From NCBI RefSeq assembly GCF_012396505.1, contig NZ_JAAXPN010000012.1:1-32236 (forward strand): a stretch of DNA of 32,236 nucleotides, in the 5' to 3' direction. Below the pieces are notes generated by a model. That model ran no database searches and was not told the DNA's origin. It saw nothing but the letters and a program-made list of their open reading frames with translations. Numbering within the stretch: position 1 is the first letter of the stretch; every line of letters starts with the position of its first letter. Made by a program: the position numbers and the translations under genes. Source of the DNA: Periweissella fabalis. GTDB lineage: Bacteria; Bacillota; Bacilli; Lactobacillales; Lactobacillaceae. Positions 1-6,900 of this stretch are shown piece by piece.

Positions 1-56
1 GCTTTAACCATCTCAACGATGGATTTTTTAAAGTCCTCTTCATAACGTGTAACCAT
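1..56 (-). CDS. IS3-family transposase OrfA, N-terminal fragment (runs off window)
   Basis: The minus strand from position 56 reads MVTRYEEDFKKSIVEMVKA and runs off the window edge. This start matches the usual beginning of IS3-family OrfA proteins, the HTH subunit that is fused by frameshifting to the OrfB integrase. Only 18-19 codons are visible, so neither integrity nor the IS name can be judged. Its Shine-Dalgarno sequence (AGGAG on the minus strand, positions 68-72) lies inside the 66-127 hairpin, which would limit translation from read-through transcripts. Confidence 0.6.
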   Translation of the reverse strand, partial: MVTRYEEDFKKSIVEMVK

Positions 57-65
57 AAATAAAAA

Positions 66-127
66 TGCTCCTATGATGATATTTTACCAAACTAGAAAAA
101 CTAGTCCGGAATCTCATCATAAGAGCA
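66..127. repeat. 62-bp imperfect palindrome, IS-end-like, copy 1 (inverted relative to 2357-2418)
   Basis: The element starts TGCTC and ends GAGCA. Its outer arms (TGCTCCTATGATGA / TCATCATAAGAGCA) and inner arms (CCAAACTAG / CTAGTCCGG around AAAAA) are self-complementary, so it can fold into one long hairpin. The exact reverse complement lies at 2357-2418. It sits where the left end of the IS3-family element should be. It could act as IS terminal repeat, translation-blocking hairpin and terminator at once. Confidence 0.75.
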
Positions 128-171
128 TTCATTATTCTTTACATGAGTATAAAGAATAAGCTAACTAAGTA

Positions 172-816
172 TTAATCTGCTTTAACAGGTAATGTTTTTT
201 CTGAATTACTCATCTTAAAAGTAACAACATTATTTTTATTATTTAGTAATATTGATTCATTAACAGTGATTTTCTTATTAAGTTTAAATATGTTAAAGAT
301 ATTAAATGACCATTTAATGTGTCCAACAAGTTTATTGTTATCATTCATGACTAAAAAGCTATCACTTGTTGGTTTGAAAAAAATATTTTTTGAACCAATA
401 TCCGCTAATAGAACCGAGTTCCAATCCTTATATGGATTTCCTCCGTTATATGAGTGATCTGTATAAATTCTGACATTTTCTACCTCCAGCTGGTTTCCAT
501 TTGGCGTAAATCTTACAGTGCTTAAAAAGAAATTTACGGCTAAAAGGGTTAAAACAATCAGGAAGAAGAATGCTCTCTTTTTCTTTTTAGTATCCCAGTT
601 CAATTTATTTGTCATTTTTCTATCTCCTCTCAATAGTTCATCAAGCGTTAAATCGAAAAATTCACTTAGTTTGAGTAACTGCTCTAAATCGGGATAACTT
701 CTTCCATTTTCCCATTTAGATATAAGCGGTCTGCTGACAAAAAATTCAGTAGCTAAATCCTCTTGGGTCATATTTTTAGCAGTTCGATTCTCTTTTATAA
801 TTTTTCCAATTTCCAC
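172..816 (-). CDS. XRE-family regulator with a membrane anchor and extracellular domain
   Basis: The product has an N-terminal HTH_3/XRE domain (about residues 4-62, with MTQEDLATEFFVSRPLISKWENG). A lysine-rich stretch and one transmembrane segment (AFFFLIVLTLLAVNFFL, about residues 82-98) follow, then about 115 residues predicted to lie outside the membrane. Known proteins of this layout are membrane-tethered DNA-binding regulators, often autoregulatory. I chose the GTG at 816 because AAGGAAG lies about 9 bases upstream; a GTG at 825 is almost on top of that site. The ligand of the outer domain is unknown. It lies between the two inverted 62-bp hairpins with the Fst toxin locus and the lipoprotein. 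Confidence 0.75.
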   Translation of the reverse strand: MEIGKIIKENRTAKNMTQEDLATEFFVSRPLISKWENGRSYPDLEQLLKLSEFFDLTLDELLRGDRKMTNKLNWDTKKKKRAFFFLIVLTLLAVNFFLSTVRFTPNGNQLEVENVRIYTDHSYNGGNPYKDWNSVLLADIGSKNIFFKPTSDSFLVMNDNNKLVGHIKWSFNIFNIFKLNKKITVNESILLNNKNNVVTFKMSNSEKTLPVKAD

Positions 817-995
817 TTGAATCACTTCCTTGAAATTATAATAAATTGATTATACTTCAATTATCTATAAACAATCGGAAACAGTTAGAAAATAGACTGG
901 TCTAAAAGCTAACACCTACTATTAGGTGGGTTTAACTTGATTTTTAATTGTTTTATCCAGTTATTTTTAAGTCATTTTTGATTGGAAATTTATGA

Positions 996-1001
996 TATAC
1001 T
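996..1001 (+). promoter_or_regulatory. Promoter of the Fst toxin RNA (extended -10)
   Basis: TATACT is preceded by TGA at 993-995, an extended -10 box, predicting a start near 1008. The transcript would begin with GCAACTTGC (1010-1018), which pairs with GCAAGTTGC (1138-1146). This is the 5'/3' helix arrangement known from the pAD1 toxin RNA. Confidence 0.5.
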
Positions 1002-1038
1002 CTCCTTTGGCAACTTGCCCCAGATTGGGGGTGTTGTA

Positions 1039-1137
1039 ATGTTGAACAATCTTCTTACGTTGATTATCGCACCGGTTGTTACTGGGATAGTCATAGAACT
1101 ATTTTCTTATTGGTTGAATAAGAAAGACGATAATTAA
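1039..1137 (+). CDS. fst: Fst/Ldr-type type I toxin peptide (32 aa)
   Basis: The peptide runs MLNNLLTLIIAPVVTGIVIE, then LFSYWLNKKDDN. The hydrophobic core with an IAP..VG motif, an aromatic WLN and a charged tail matches the Fst family, whose members insert in the membrane and kill cells that lose the locus. A GGGGGTG Shine-Dalgarno precedes the ATG and is partly paired in a CCCC-AGATT-GGGG hairpin, as in the pAD1 par toxin RNA, which slows translation. The direct repeats GTGTTGTAATGTT (1031-1043) and CTTCTTACGTT (1051-1061) recur in the antitoxin RNA. Confidence 0.85.
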   Translation: MLNNLLTLIIAPVVTGIVIELFSYWLNKKDDN

Positions 1138-1183
1138 GCAAGTTGCTTTCAACTCACACGATAGTAATCGCAACTATCGAAAA

Positions 1184-1252
1184 AAAAGCCCACTCTATTC
1201 GCAGTAGAGTGGGCTTTTGTGTTATAATATTTTCGAACTTCTTACGTTTCGC
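1184..1252 (-). ncRNA. Antitoxin RNA (RNAII) of the Fst/par type I system
   Basis: A minus-strand promoter, TTGAAA (1282-1287) - 17 bp - TATACT (1259-1264), predicts a start near 1252. The RNA would contain complements of GTGTTATAATATT (1219-1231) and CTTCTTACGTT (1238-1248), both of which also occur at the toxin start. It would end in the shared hairpin at 1185-1217, giving about 65-70 nt. In the known pAD1 system this convergent RNA pairs with the toxin mRNA at the terminator and at the two direct repeats and blocks translation. All expected parts are present in order. Confidence 0.8.
1185..1217. terminator. Bidirectional terminator shared by Fst toxin and antitoxin RNAs
   Basis: A perfect hairpin (AAAAGCCCACTCTA, loop TTCGCAG, TAGAGTGGGCTTTT) has a T run on each strand. 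It ends the convergent toxin and antitoxin RNAs and provides their first pairing surface. Confidence 0.85.
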
Positions 1253-1465
1253 ACATTAAGTATAGCATGGTGGCTTTTATTTTTCAAAAAGCAACCATGA
1301 ATAAAATGATTCACTAAAAACAGGCTATTTGTAGTTTTACAGAGAGCCATGAATGAAAGAATAAAACTATGTCCATTTATTTTTTCATTATTTTGTATAC
1401 AAACTACAAGATAAAGGCTATTTTATTATATAGATTCAAAAAGGGATAAGGGATAGGGGATATTT

Positions 1466-2221
1466 ATGTATTTAAAAAATTTAAAAGCAAAGTTCATCAC
1501 CATCATTGCACTAGGATCAATTTTTATTTTTTCTGGTTGCTCTGCTTCAACTGAGCAATCTAAAAGCATTGCTACAGAAACAAAAAATTCTGAAATGATT
1601 CAAAATGAAAAAGAAAAAATCAGCCAAAAAACAGAGACCATCCAGTCAGAAACGGATAATGATACAAAATTAAGTGATTATAAACAATTGATTAATGAAT
1701 CAAATTCTTATGCGAAATCAGAGAAAAATGATAAAAAAGTTGTTCAATTTTATGACGACTCTATCATAAAAATTAAAACAAATTTCAAAAAACATGACGA
1801 AAAAGTTTTGAAAGAGAACCAATCAGATCATGTTGATCAAGAAAGTAAAAATAAGTTAATTCAAAAAACTAATACATTAACAGATTTAAAAAAATGGATA
1901 CAAAAAGAGAATACAGATGTTTATAAAAAAGATGAGTTCACAGCAATAACTACCAAAATAGATAAACTAGTTTTAACATATCAAGCACAGTCTAAAAAAA
2001 TTGCAGATGCTGAAAAAGCGGCAGCGCAAAAAGCTGCTGCTGAAAAAGCGGCAGCCGAACAAGCAGCAGCACAAAAAGCAGTTGTTCAATCTACAAAAAC
2101 TCAGAATCAAGAAAGTGTTAGTTCTCAGGGTTACAAACGAGACGCTCGTGGACGTTGGCATCGACCTAATGGTCAATATGCTTCTAAGGTTGAAATTGCA
2201 AAAGCAGGACTGGCTTGGTAA
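1466..2221 (+). CDS. Secreted lipoprotein with coiled, Ala/Lys-rich segment and conserved C-terminal tail
   Basis: A type II signal peptide (KFITIIALGSIFIFSGC) has a lipobox ending at Cys25, so the protein should be lipid-anchored outside the membrane. The middle is charged and likely helical. Residues near 180-205 are short AAA(E/Q)K repeats. The C-terminus, YKRDARGRWHRPNGQYASK, followed by a short Gly-Leu-Ala-Trp end, is a motif I recognise from lactobacillar surface lipoproteins; its function is not known to me. A GGGGAT ribosome site precedes the ATG. It is a monocistronic gene next to the toxin locus, possibly an accessory surface factor. Confidence 0.7.
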   Translation: MYLKNLKAKFITIIALGSIFIFSGCSASTEQSKSIATETKNSEMIQNEKEKISQKTETIQSETDNDTKLSDYKQLINESNSYAKSEKNDKKVVQFYDDSIIKIKTNFKKHDEKVLKENQSDHVDQESKNKLIQKTNTLTDLKKWIQKENTDVYKKDEFTAITTKIDKLVLTYQAQSKKIADAEKAAAQKAAAEKAAAEQAAAQKAVVQSTKTQNQESVSSQGYKRDARGRWHRPNGQYASKVEIAKAGLAW

Positions 2222-2278
2222 CTCTACTCATGAGACTACTTTTTATCTGACATAATCCAAAAGGACATGGATAGTCGT

Positions 2279-2334
2279 ATCTTCATACCAAAAAGCCCTC
2301 CTACGGACATAGGAGGGCTTTTTGGTATGAAGAT
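2279..2334. terminator. Very long bidirectional terminator hairpin
   Basis: Perfectly paired 25-bp arms (2279-2303 and 2310-2334) flank a 6-base loop, CGGACA. The core AAAAAGCCCTCC / GGAGGGCTTTTT gives a T tract on both strands. It ends the lipoprotein transcript and would block transcription from the right. Confidence 0.85.
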
Positions 2335-2356
2335 GTTAATTAATTTCGTTTCCACC

Positions 2357-2418
2357 TGCTCTTATGATGAGATTCCGGACTAGTTTTTCTAGTTTGGTAA
2401 AATATCATCATAGGAGCA
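2357..2418. repeat. 62-bp palindrome copy 2, inverted to 66-127
   Basis: This is the exact reverse complement of 66-127 and extends into TTT. No orfA follows it (next is a short non-coding stretch), so it is a solitary IS end or remnant. With copy 1 it brackets the XRE / Fst / lipoprotein block. Confidence 0.8.
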
Positions 2419-2556
2419 TTTGTCCTATTATGTACAACTGTACTTGTATGCACGCTTGTAACGTTTCGTTATAAACATTGTAAGTCAAAGTTCTGACGGC
2501 TTAGATTTAAACTAGGTTATCGTTATTTATACCACTGTGTTTGAAAGCATACTAAA

Positions 2557-2573
2557 CCTAGTTTACATATCAT
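2557..2573 (+). repeat. 17-bp direct repeat, left copy (CCTAGTTTACATATCAT)
   Basis: It is identical to 4280-4296, and the two copies bracket the large membrane-protein gene. A partial inverted copy (AAACTAGGTT, near 2509-2518) lies upstream. A related sequence, TTTACATAACATGG, lies at 32101-32114 next to the long end repeat. Confidence 0.7.
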
Positions 2574-2585
2574 TTATTTTATCGA

Positions 2586-4268
2586 TTATTTACGTAACTT
2601 AAATAATCGATAAAATATGAACAACCAACTGCCCATCATTAATAGTTCAATCAATGATTGTAACGGTAATGGTTTAGTTTTTAACTGAATATCATGCTTA
2701 CCAGCTGAAAGAACAACAGCAATAGTGCCTCGTTGTGAAACTGTATAGGTTTTAGCCTTGCCATTATCCACTAAATTATATTGATTTTTATAATTTAAAA
2801 TTGGTAAATCAGCAACTTGCGTGCTTCCATGGTTTATCACACTAAATTTAACAACGTTATTCCTTTGTATCGGCATTTTGATAAATTTAACTGTATTATT
2901 TTTACTTAAAATCGTTTGGCTAGCAATTGATTGCCGATGTTTGAAACTGGCTTTAGGCCAGTAATCTTCTAGATATCCAACTGTTCGTAAGTAATTTAAA
3001 AAAGTGGGCATCGTTTTGTCACTAATAACAATCGTATTAACATTGGTTGGCTCAATTGTCGTAATTTGTTGGTACGTTGTAAATCGCGCATTTGCAAGCC
3101 GTTGTTCAGCATACAAGTTAAGCCCTAAAATCATCGCCAAAAATAGTATTACCGCCTCCAATTTATATATTTTGAATTTATCCGTGATTTTATCAAAGAG
3201 ATACGCACCAGTAATTGCAATAAATAAAGCTGCATACATTAGTAATCGCGAAGGAAATTGTAAAATTACAACTGGCGTGTGTTGAAGTAAGTGCCATGGA
3301 AATAAATTTGTCGTTAAGAAAATTGACAACAACATTAATATATATGATCCAAGGTAAACTTTGGAAGCACGTTTAATGAAAAATATAAACCCGATAATAA
3401 TCACAAATGAAATTAAACCCGTATCAAGATTGATGTAGTTATGTGCACCAAAGTTTAACAACTGTGTAACTTGAATTGCTCCCTTTGATAATTGTGGTAT
3501 TACTGGTGTCGTAATATAACTCCTCAATCGTACTAATTGAATAAACAATGGTAAACTAACTAACAGCGATAATATTCCACCTTTAACCACAGCCAATGTT
3601 ACTTGACGCCAATGTGTATGATCAAAAATTAGACTTAACAGCCAGGAAATTCCTACCAAAGCAATGGCAATCATACCTGATAATACATGTGAATATAAAA
3701 TCAAGCCAATTCCGGTAGCCAATATATAACTGCCATTTTTTTCTCTTGCAATAAATATTTTATATAAACCTAAAATAACTAATGGTATGAAAGTCATCGC
3801 CAGCCATTCACCAACTGCAAAACGAATAAAAATGTTGGATAGCCGATAATTAGCAAAAGTGTATAAAACGGCAAAAAACAAAGCCCCTGTATGACGCTTA
3901 CTAAAATTTTTGTAACAGTAATAAGCAATTACGAGTGTCAAATATGTAAATAAAATAACCCCTAAATAAAAGCTCCATACTAAACTATGATTAAAATAAT
4001 AAAAAACTGCAAATGGAAATAATAACATATTGGGATAAAAATTTTGTACAGCACTACCAACATTGGCAAAACTATTAAAACTATATAAATTAATAATATT
4101 ATTATGGTTATGGACAGCATTAATAAATTCACTTAAACGATTTAAATGCCATAATGCATCATCGCCCATGACAATTTTACCTGATTTTGCAAAAATCATA
4201 GTAAATAAAATTGTAATAACCATAAAAAATACATTCACATACCAGTCCGATTTAATCCTTTTTAGCAC
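2586..4268 (-). CDS. Large polytopic membrane protein (GT-C-like / PTPS-related, YfhO-like)
   Basis: The 560-residue protein has about 11-13 hydrophobic segments and a C-terminal TM (LIELLMMGSWLFIFYRLF). After TM1 it has an acidic loop with GDDALWHLNRLSEFINAV, like the conserved first extracellular loop of GT-C-fold glycosyltransferases. The fold and length fit the lactobacillar '6-pyruvoyl-tetrahydropterin synthase-related membrane protein' / YfhO group, thought to act in cell-surface glycan decoration; the substrate cannot be inferred. The start is the GTG at 4268, preceded by GGAGAGGAAACT. It is bracketed by 17-bp direct repeats and has no obvious role in plasmid or phage biology, so it looks like an acquired cassette. 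Confidence 0.6.
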   Translation of the reverse strand: MLKRIKSDWYVNVFFMVITILFTMIFAKSGKIVMGDDALWHLNRLSEFINAVHNHNNIINLYSFNSFANVGSAVQNFYPNMLLFPFAVFYYFNHSLVWSFYLGVILFTYLTLVIAYYCYKNFSKRHTGALFFAVLYTFANYRLSNIFIRFAVGEWLAMTFIPLVILGLYKIFIAREKNGSYILATGIGLILYSHVLSGMIAIALVGISWLLSLIFDHTHWRQVTLAVVKGGILSLLVSLPLFIQLVRLRSYITTPVIPQLSKGAIQVTQLLNFGAHNYINLDTGLISFVIIIGFIFFIKRASKVYLGSYILMLLSIFLTTNLFPWHLLQHTPVVILQFPSRLLMYAALFIAITGAYLFDKITDKFKIYKLEAVILFLAMILGLNLYAEQRLANARFTTYQQITTIEPTNVNTIVISDKTMPTFLNYLRTVGYLEDYWPKASFKHRQSIASQTILSKNNTVKFIKMPIQRNNVVKFSVINHGSTQVADLPILNYKNQYNLVDNGKAKTYTVSQRGTIAVVLSAGKHDIQLKTKPLPLQSLIELLMMGSWLFIFYRLFKLRK

Positions 4269-4279
4269 AGTTTCCTCTC

Positions 4280-4296
4280 CCTAGTTTACATATCAT
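4280..4296 (+). repeat. 17-bp direct repeat, right copy
   Basis: It is identical to 2557-2573. Its last three bases overlap the first bases of the 127-bp end repeat (4294-4420), so it lies at the join between left-arm DNA and the replicon. Confidence 0.7.
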
Positions 4297-4420
4297 GGTT
4301 TATCCTAAGATAGCCACTTAAACCAGCTACATCAACAATCTTAAAACTTTGTGAAATACACCTTTGTGAAAATATCTTTGTTCGATTTTGTTCGTATTAA
4401 TTTATCAGCTTTTGTATTTC
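4294..4420 (+). repeat. 127-bp exact direct repeat, copy 1 (second copy 32110-32236)
   Basis: It matches the last 127 bases of the window exactly. The base just before each copy differs (T at 4293, A at 32109), with 8 more identical bases further left. It lies downstream of repA. It contains the left arm (4346-4360) of a perfect 15-bp inverted repeat whose right arm is 4413-4427. See the finding on circularity. Confidence 0.9.
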
Positions 4421-4427
4421 ACAAAGT
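4346..4427. repeat. 15-bp perfect inverted repeat downstream of repA
   Basis: ACTTTGTGAAATACA (4346-4360) and TGTATTTCACAAAGT (4413-4427) are perfect complements 52 bp apart. A further CTTTGTGAAA lies between them. The position, just beyond the repA stop, fits a recombination site, a rep terminator structure or an origin-linked element; the sequence does not say which. Confidence 0.6.
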
Positions 4428-4483
4428 GATGTAATCACTAAAATTATCAATCAAGTTGTGTACTACAAATAACGCCGCTAAAA

Positions 4484-5290
4484 TCACAATAATCCATGTT
4501 GCATTTGTGTATTCAAACGGTTCTCAATCATGTTTCTGAATGAATTGTAAACGTATGCGTGTAAATCTTTAACTTGACCAGCTTTAAATAAGCGATCGAT
4601 TGATTCAATCACTACCGTTGTTTGTTCATCGTTGTAATCAAGCCATAATGATTGTTTTACAGTCTTTTCAACTTTTTTCTTAGCATTTAGAATAGTGCTG
4701 ATTAAATCATGAACACCCTCAAGTGAACCATTAACCATGCGTTGCATTGTATTGAGTGCCTTGTCTTCAAACCATAAGTTATTAACACCGTTATTGAATA
4801 CTTCACTAGCTTTAACTGGTTGTTCAGTGATTTCAACTGATTGGTTTACTGGCAGCTTGATAGTATCAGTATTAGTATCTTTAATAGTATTGCTTGGTAA
4901 GTCTTGATAGACTGGAGAATTTACAGTTAAGGGTTCAGTTAAGCTTTCAGTTGCTGGTTCAGCAAGTAAATCAGTTACATATAATTTCATAGGTTTGTTG
5001 AATCCACCCTTAACTTGCTTGAGTAAACCAACTTCAACTAATTCTTTTTTTGCGTTAATGATAGTTTTTTCTGATAGCTCAAAAATACCAACTAATTCCG
5101 TATTTGTCATAATGCAAAAAATGCCACCATCTTTATCAATCCATGATTTATCACCTTTAGCAACAGATGATAATGAGTAAGATTGACGATCCACTAAAAA
5201 CATATAAATATTCTTAGCTAAGAGTGACATTGATTTGTATGGTTGTTCAGTCCAGATTGATTGGGCTGATTTGAAAAATGTGTTATTCAT
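4484..5290 (-). CDS. repA: RepA_N-family plasmid replication initiator
   Basis: The N-terminus (FFKSAQSIWTEQPYKSMSLL, then AKNIYMFLVDRQSYS) and the following GGIFCIMTNTELVGIFELSE winged-helix segment match the RepA_N domain of theta-replicating plasmids in low-GC Gram-positives. Residues about 1-105 form that domain. A variable linker follows, and the C-terminal ~80 residues are the host-specific domain. The start is the ATG at 5290, preceded by AAAGGGAG. It is divergent from parA, the usual layout. In this family the origin often lies inside rep. Its leader is overlapped by a candidate antisense RNA. Confidence 0.85.
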   Translation of the reverse strand: MNNTFFKSAQSIWTEQPYKSMSLLAKNIYMFLVDRQSYSLSSVAKGDKSWIDKDGGIFCIMTNTELVGIFELSEKTIINAKKELVEVGLLKQVKGGFNKPMKLYVTDLLAEPATESLTEPLTVNSPVYQDLPSNTIKDTNTDTIKLPVNQSVEITEQPVKASEVFNNGVNNLWFEDKALNTMQRMVNGSLEGVHDLISTILNAKKKVEKTVKQSLWLDYNDEQTTVVIESIDRLFKAGQVKDLHAYVYNSFRNMIENRLNTQMQHGLL

Positions 5291-5326
5291 GGTGAGACTC
5301 CCTTTTTAAATTAGTATTAACGAGTG

Positions 5327-5380
5327 CCACCATTGCTATTTTCGTGATATAATTAAAGACGAAATAAGTTTTCATGGTGG
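5327..5380. promoter_or_regulatory. Inverted repeat in the repA leader (possible mRNA switch)
   Basis: CCACCAT (5327-5333) and ATGGTGG (5374-5380) can pair in the repA leader, in competition with the hairpins at 5359-5389 and 5391-5419. Alternative folding of a leader opposite an antisense RNA is the usual basis of attenuation or translational control of rep. This is inferred from base pairing only. Confidence 0.4.
5348..5353 (+). promoter_or_regulatory. Promoter of the candidate rep antisense RNA
   Basis: TATAAT is preceded by TGA (5345-5347), an extended -10 box. No good -35 box is seen at standard spacing. The predicted start is near 5360, just before the hairpins of the short RNA. Confidence 0.5.
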
Positions 5381-5426
5381 AAACTTCGTAGCACTTAACT
5401 ATTGCGAGTAGTTAAGTGCTTTTTTT
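5360..5426 (+). ncRNA. Candidate counter-transcribed RNA controlling repA
   Basis: A ~67-nt RNA would start after TGATATAAT, fold an ACGAA...TTCGT hairpin (5359-5389) and end in a perfect 11-bp terminator hairpin with a T7 tail (5391-5426). It contains no ORF. The repA mRNA runs the opposite way and would have to start to the right of it, so the RNA would be antisense to the repA leader. RepA_N plasmids such as pSK41 use such an antisense RNA for copy control. The repA promoter itself could not be placed with confidence. Confidence 0.6.
5391..5426 (+). terminator. Terminator of the candidate rep antisense RNA
   Basis: GCACTTAACTA, loop TTGCGAG, TAGTTAAGTGC and then a T run form a textbook intrinsic terminator on the plus strand. 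Confidence 0.85.
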
Positions 5427-5479
5427 GTTGCCTTAAATGTACCGCACAAAGCCTATTAAATCAAGGTTTTGAAAATGTT

Positions 5480-5580
5480 GTATACAATCGATTATCTACA
5501 ATCTACAATCGATAATAGATTATCTACAATATACAATCGATTGTATACATTGTCAAATGTTTAAATTAATCTATTGTATA
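5480..5580. promoter_or_regulatory. parS: Iteron-like repeats: par operator / candidate centromere
   Basis: TACAATCGAT occurs at 5483-5492, 5504-5513 and 5532-5541. GATTATCTACAAT occurs at 5490-5502 and 5518-5530, a 28-bp period. GTATACAAT near 5480 has inverted partners ATTGTATAC near 5541 and 5573. The block lies between rep and parA and runs into the parA -35 box. This is where partition operators or centromeres, and sometimes rep operators, lie in such plasmids. Which protein binds is inferred. Confidence 0.65.
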
Positions 5581-5602
5581 CATGTGCAGAGTTTGATATA
5601 CT
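5574..5602 (+). promoter_or_regulatory. parA promoter
   Basis: TTGTAT (5574-5579), a 17-bp spacer and TATACT (5597-5602), with TGA before the -10 box. The -35 box lies in the last repeat of the operator block, so binding there would repress parA. Confidence 0.65.
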
Positions 5603-5625
5603 TTGGTGCAAGGAGGAGTTACAAC

Positions 5626-6432
5626 ATGGGTAAAATACTATCATTCTTAAACTTCAAAGGCGGCGTGGGTAAGACATCTACAACGGCTTTAGTTTCATAC
5701 AACATGGCTAAGATGGGTAAAAAAGTTTTAGTTATTGATTTAGATCCACAAGCGAACATCACATCATTATTCTTAAAGACGTTAAATAATGATGGTGCTG
5801 GTGTGGTTACAATTGAAACATCATTGATGAGTGCCATTAATAACAATGTTGATCTTAAAGATATTGCTATTAAGATTAATGACAATTTAGAGCTAGTTCC
5901 AAATGCGGTTGATTTTAGTTTCTACAACCGATTTTTAGATCATAACTTTGATACAGAAGAACAACGTGTATCTTTCTTAAAAACAAAAATTGATTCATTA
6001 AAAGATACATACGATTACATTTTCTTAGATGTGCCACCAACAATTAGTTTACCGAACGATACAGCGTTTTACGCATGTGACCAGATCATTGTTGTGTTAC
6101 AAACTCAAGAACGATCATTAAGCGGTGCAGAAGTATTGCTTGAATATCTCCAGAATACAGTTATTAATGAATTTGGTTCATCAATGGACGTGTTGGGAAT
6201 TTTACCAGTTTTAACAAAGCGTAATGCATCAGTTGATACTGAAATACTTAATGCTGCTATTGAAGAATTTGGTGAAGAAAATATTTTTGAACACAAAATC
6301 ACCACAATGGAACGTATTAAACGTATGGATTTAACAGGAATTTCAGACAATCCAAGCGATGCATGGGATAAAAAAGTACATCAAGCGTTTACTGATGTTG
6401 CATCTGAAATCATTGAAAGGTTAGGTGAATAA
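5626..6432 (+). CDS. parA: ParA-type partition ATPase
   Basis: The deviant Walker A motif FKGGVGKTS (near residue 11 of the chosen start), the Walker A' motif VLVIDLDPQAN and the Walker B-like segment YDYIFLDVPP define a ParA/Soj-family ATPase. Such proteins move plasmid copies apart using a patterned nucleoid. I start at the ATG at 5626, preceded by AGGAGGAG. An in-frame ATG at 5557 lies inside the operator and promoter and would add 23 unrelated residues. The 268-residue length is typical. It is followed after 3 bases by the small partition partner. Confidence 0.92.
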   Translation: MGKILSFLNFKGGVGKTSTTALVSYNMAKMGKKVLVIDLDPQANITSLFLKTLNNDGAGVVTIETSLMSAINNNVDLKDIAIKINDNLELVPNAVDFSFYNRFLDHNFDTEEQRVSFLKTKIDSLKDTYDYIFLDVPPTISLPNDTAFYACDQIIVVLQTQERSLSGAEVLLEYLQNTVINEFGSSMDVLGILPVLTKRNASVDTEILNAAIEEFGEENIFEHKITTMERIKRMDLTGISDNPSDAWDKKVHQAFTDVASEIIERLGE

Positions 6433-6435
6433 TTA

Positions 6436-6768
6436 ATGGGTATGATGAACCATAGCACCAAACCAGTAACACCAGCTCCAACAAAAAAATTAACACGTGG
6501 AGCAACTGTTAAAGTTGCCAATCAAGTTAAACGTGAAGAAGTTGTTGATGATGGCACAGTAACATTGAGTGTTACTATTCGAGTTGATAATCATTTACGT
6601 AATAAAATTACAGCTTTGCTCAATGTGGGAATGGGTGATTCTCAAAAAGATGTTGTTGATCTTTTGGTTGATGAAAAAGTATCAAGCCTTGATGATTCAA
6701 CAAAAAAACGTTTTAAGGATATGTATTCAATCCTTGAGAAAAAGGACTATCTAAAGTCAATTAAATAG
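6436..6768 (+). CDS. Small partition partner (DUF5388 / ribbon-helix-helix-like)
   Basis: The 110-residue protein begins with a basic, unstructured tail (about 1-38). A VTLSVTIRVDNHLRNKITAL segment follows, consistent with a ribbon-helix-helix DNA-binding domain of the type found after parA in RepA_N plasmids (often annotated DUF5388). It begins 3 bases after parA and overlaps its ribosome site with the parA end, so the two are co-expressed. It is the likely binder of the 5480-5580 repeats. No classical ParB HTH domain is present. Confidence 0.7.
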   Translation: MGMMNHSTKPVTPAPTKKLTRGATVKVANQVKREEVVDDGTVTLSVTIRVDNHLRNKITALLNVGMGDSQKDVVDLLVDEKVSSLDDSTKKRFKDMYSILEKKDYLKSIK

Positions 6769-6775
6769 CTAATTA

Positions 6776-6806
6776 AAGTTACTTACGTTAAGTGAGTAAC
6801 TTTTTT
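6776..6806 (+). terminator. Terminator of the par operon
   Basis: An 11-bp stem (AAGTTACTTAC / GTGAGTAACTT) with a 5-base loop is followed by a T run. Confidence 0.8.
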
Positions 6807-6815
6807 ATTTTCAAG

Positions 6816-6844
6816 TTTACACTTATAGGTGTTTTCAGTATAAT
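6816..6844 (+). promoter_or_regulatory. SigmaA promoter for the acidic 117-aa gene
   Basis: TTTACA (6816-6821), exactly 17 bp, then TATAAT (6839-6844). It is a near-consensus vegetative promoter about 57 bases upstream of the ATG at 6901, so this gene is likely expressed constitutively from the resident plasmid. Confidence 0.75.
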
Positions 6845-6900
6845 AAAACCGATGTTAAGATAACTTTAAAATTATAAAGAAAACAGAAAGAGGATTTAAT

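Noticed and set aside
1973-2255. Alternative frames within the lipoprotein's Ala/Lys-rich region
   Set aside because: They arise from the repetitive codons of the real gene and have no starts with ribosome sites.
4346-4427. Phage attachment site (att) from the direct repeats at 4294 and 32110
   Set aside because: No integrase gene is present, and rep/par genes indicate autonomous replication; the repeat length equals a typical assembly overlap.
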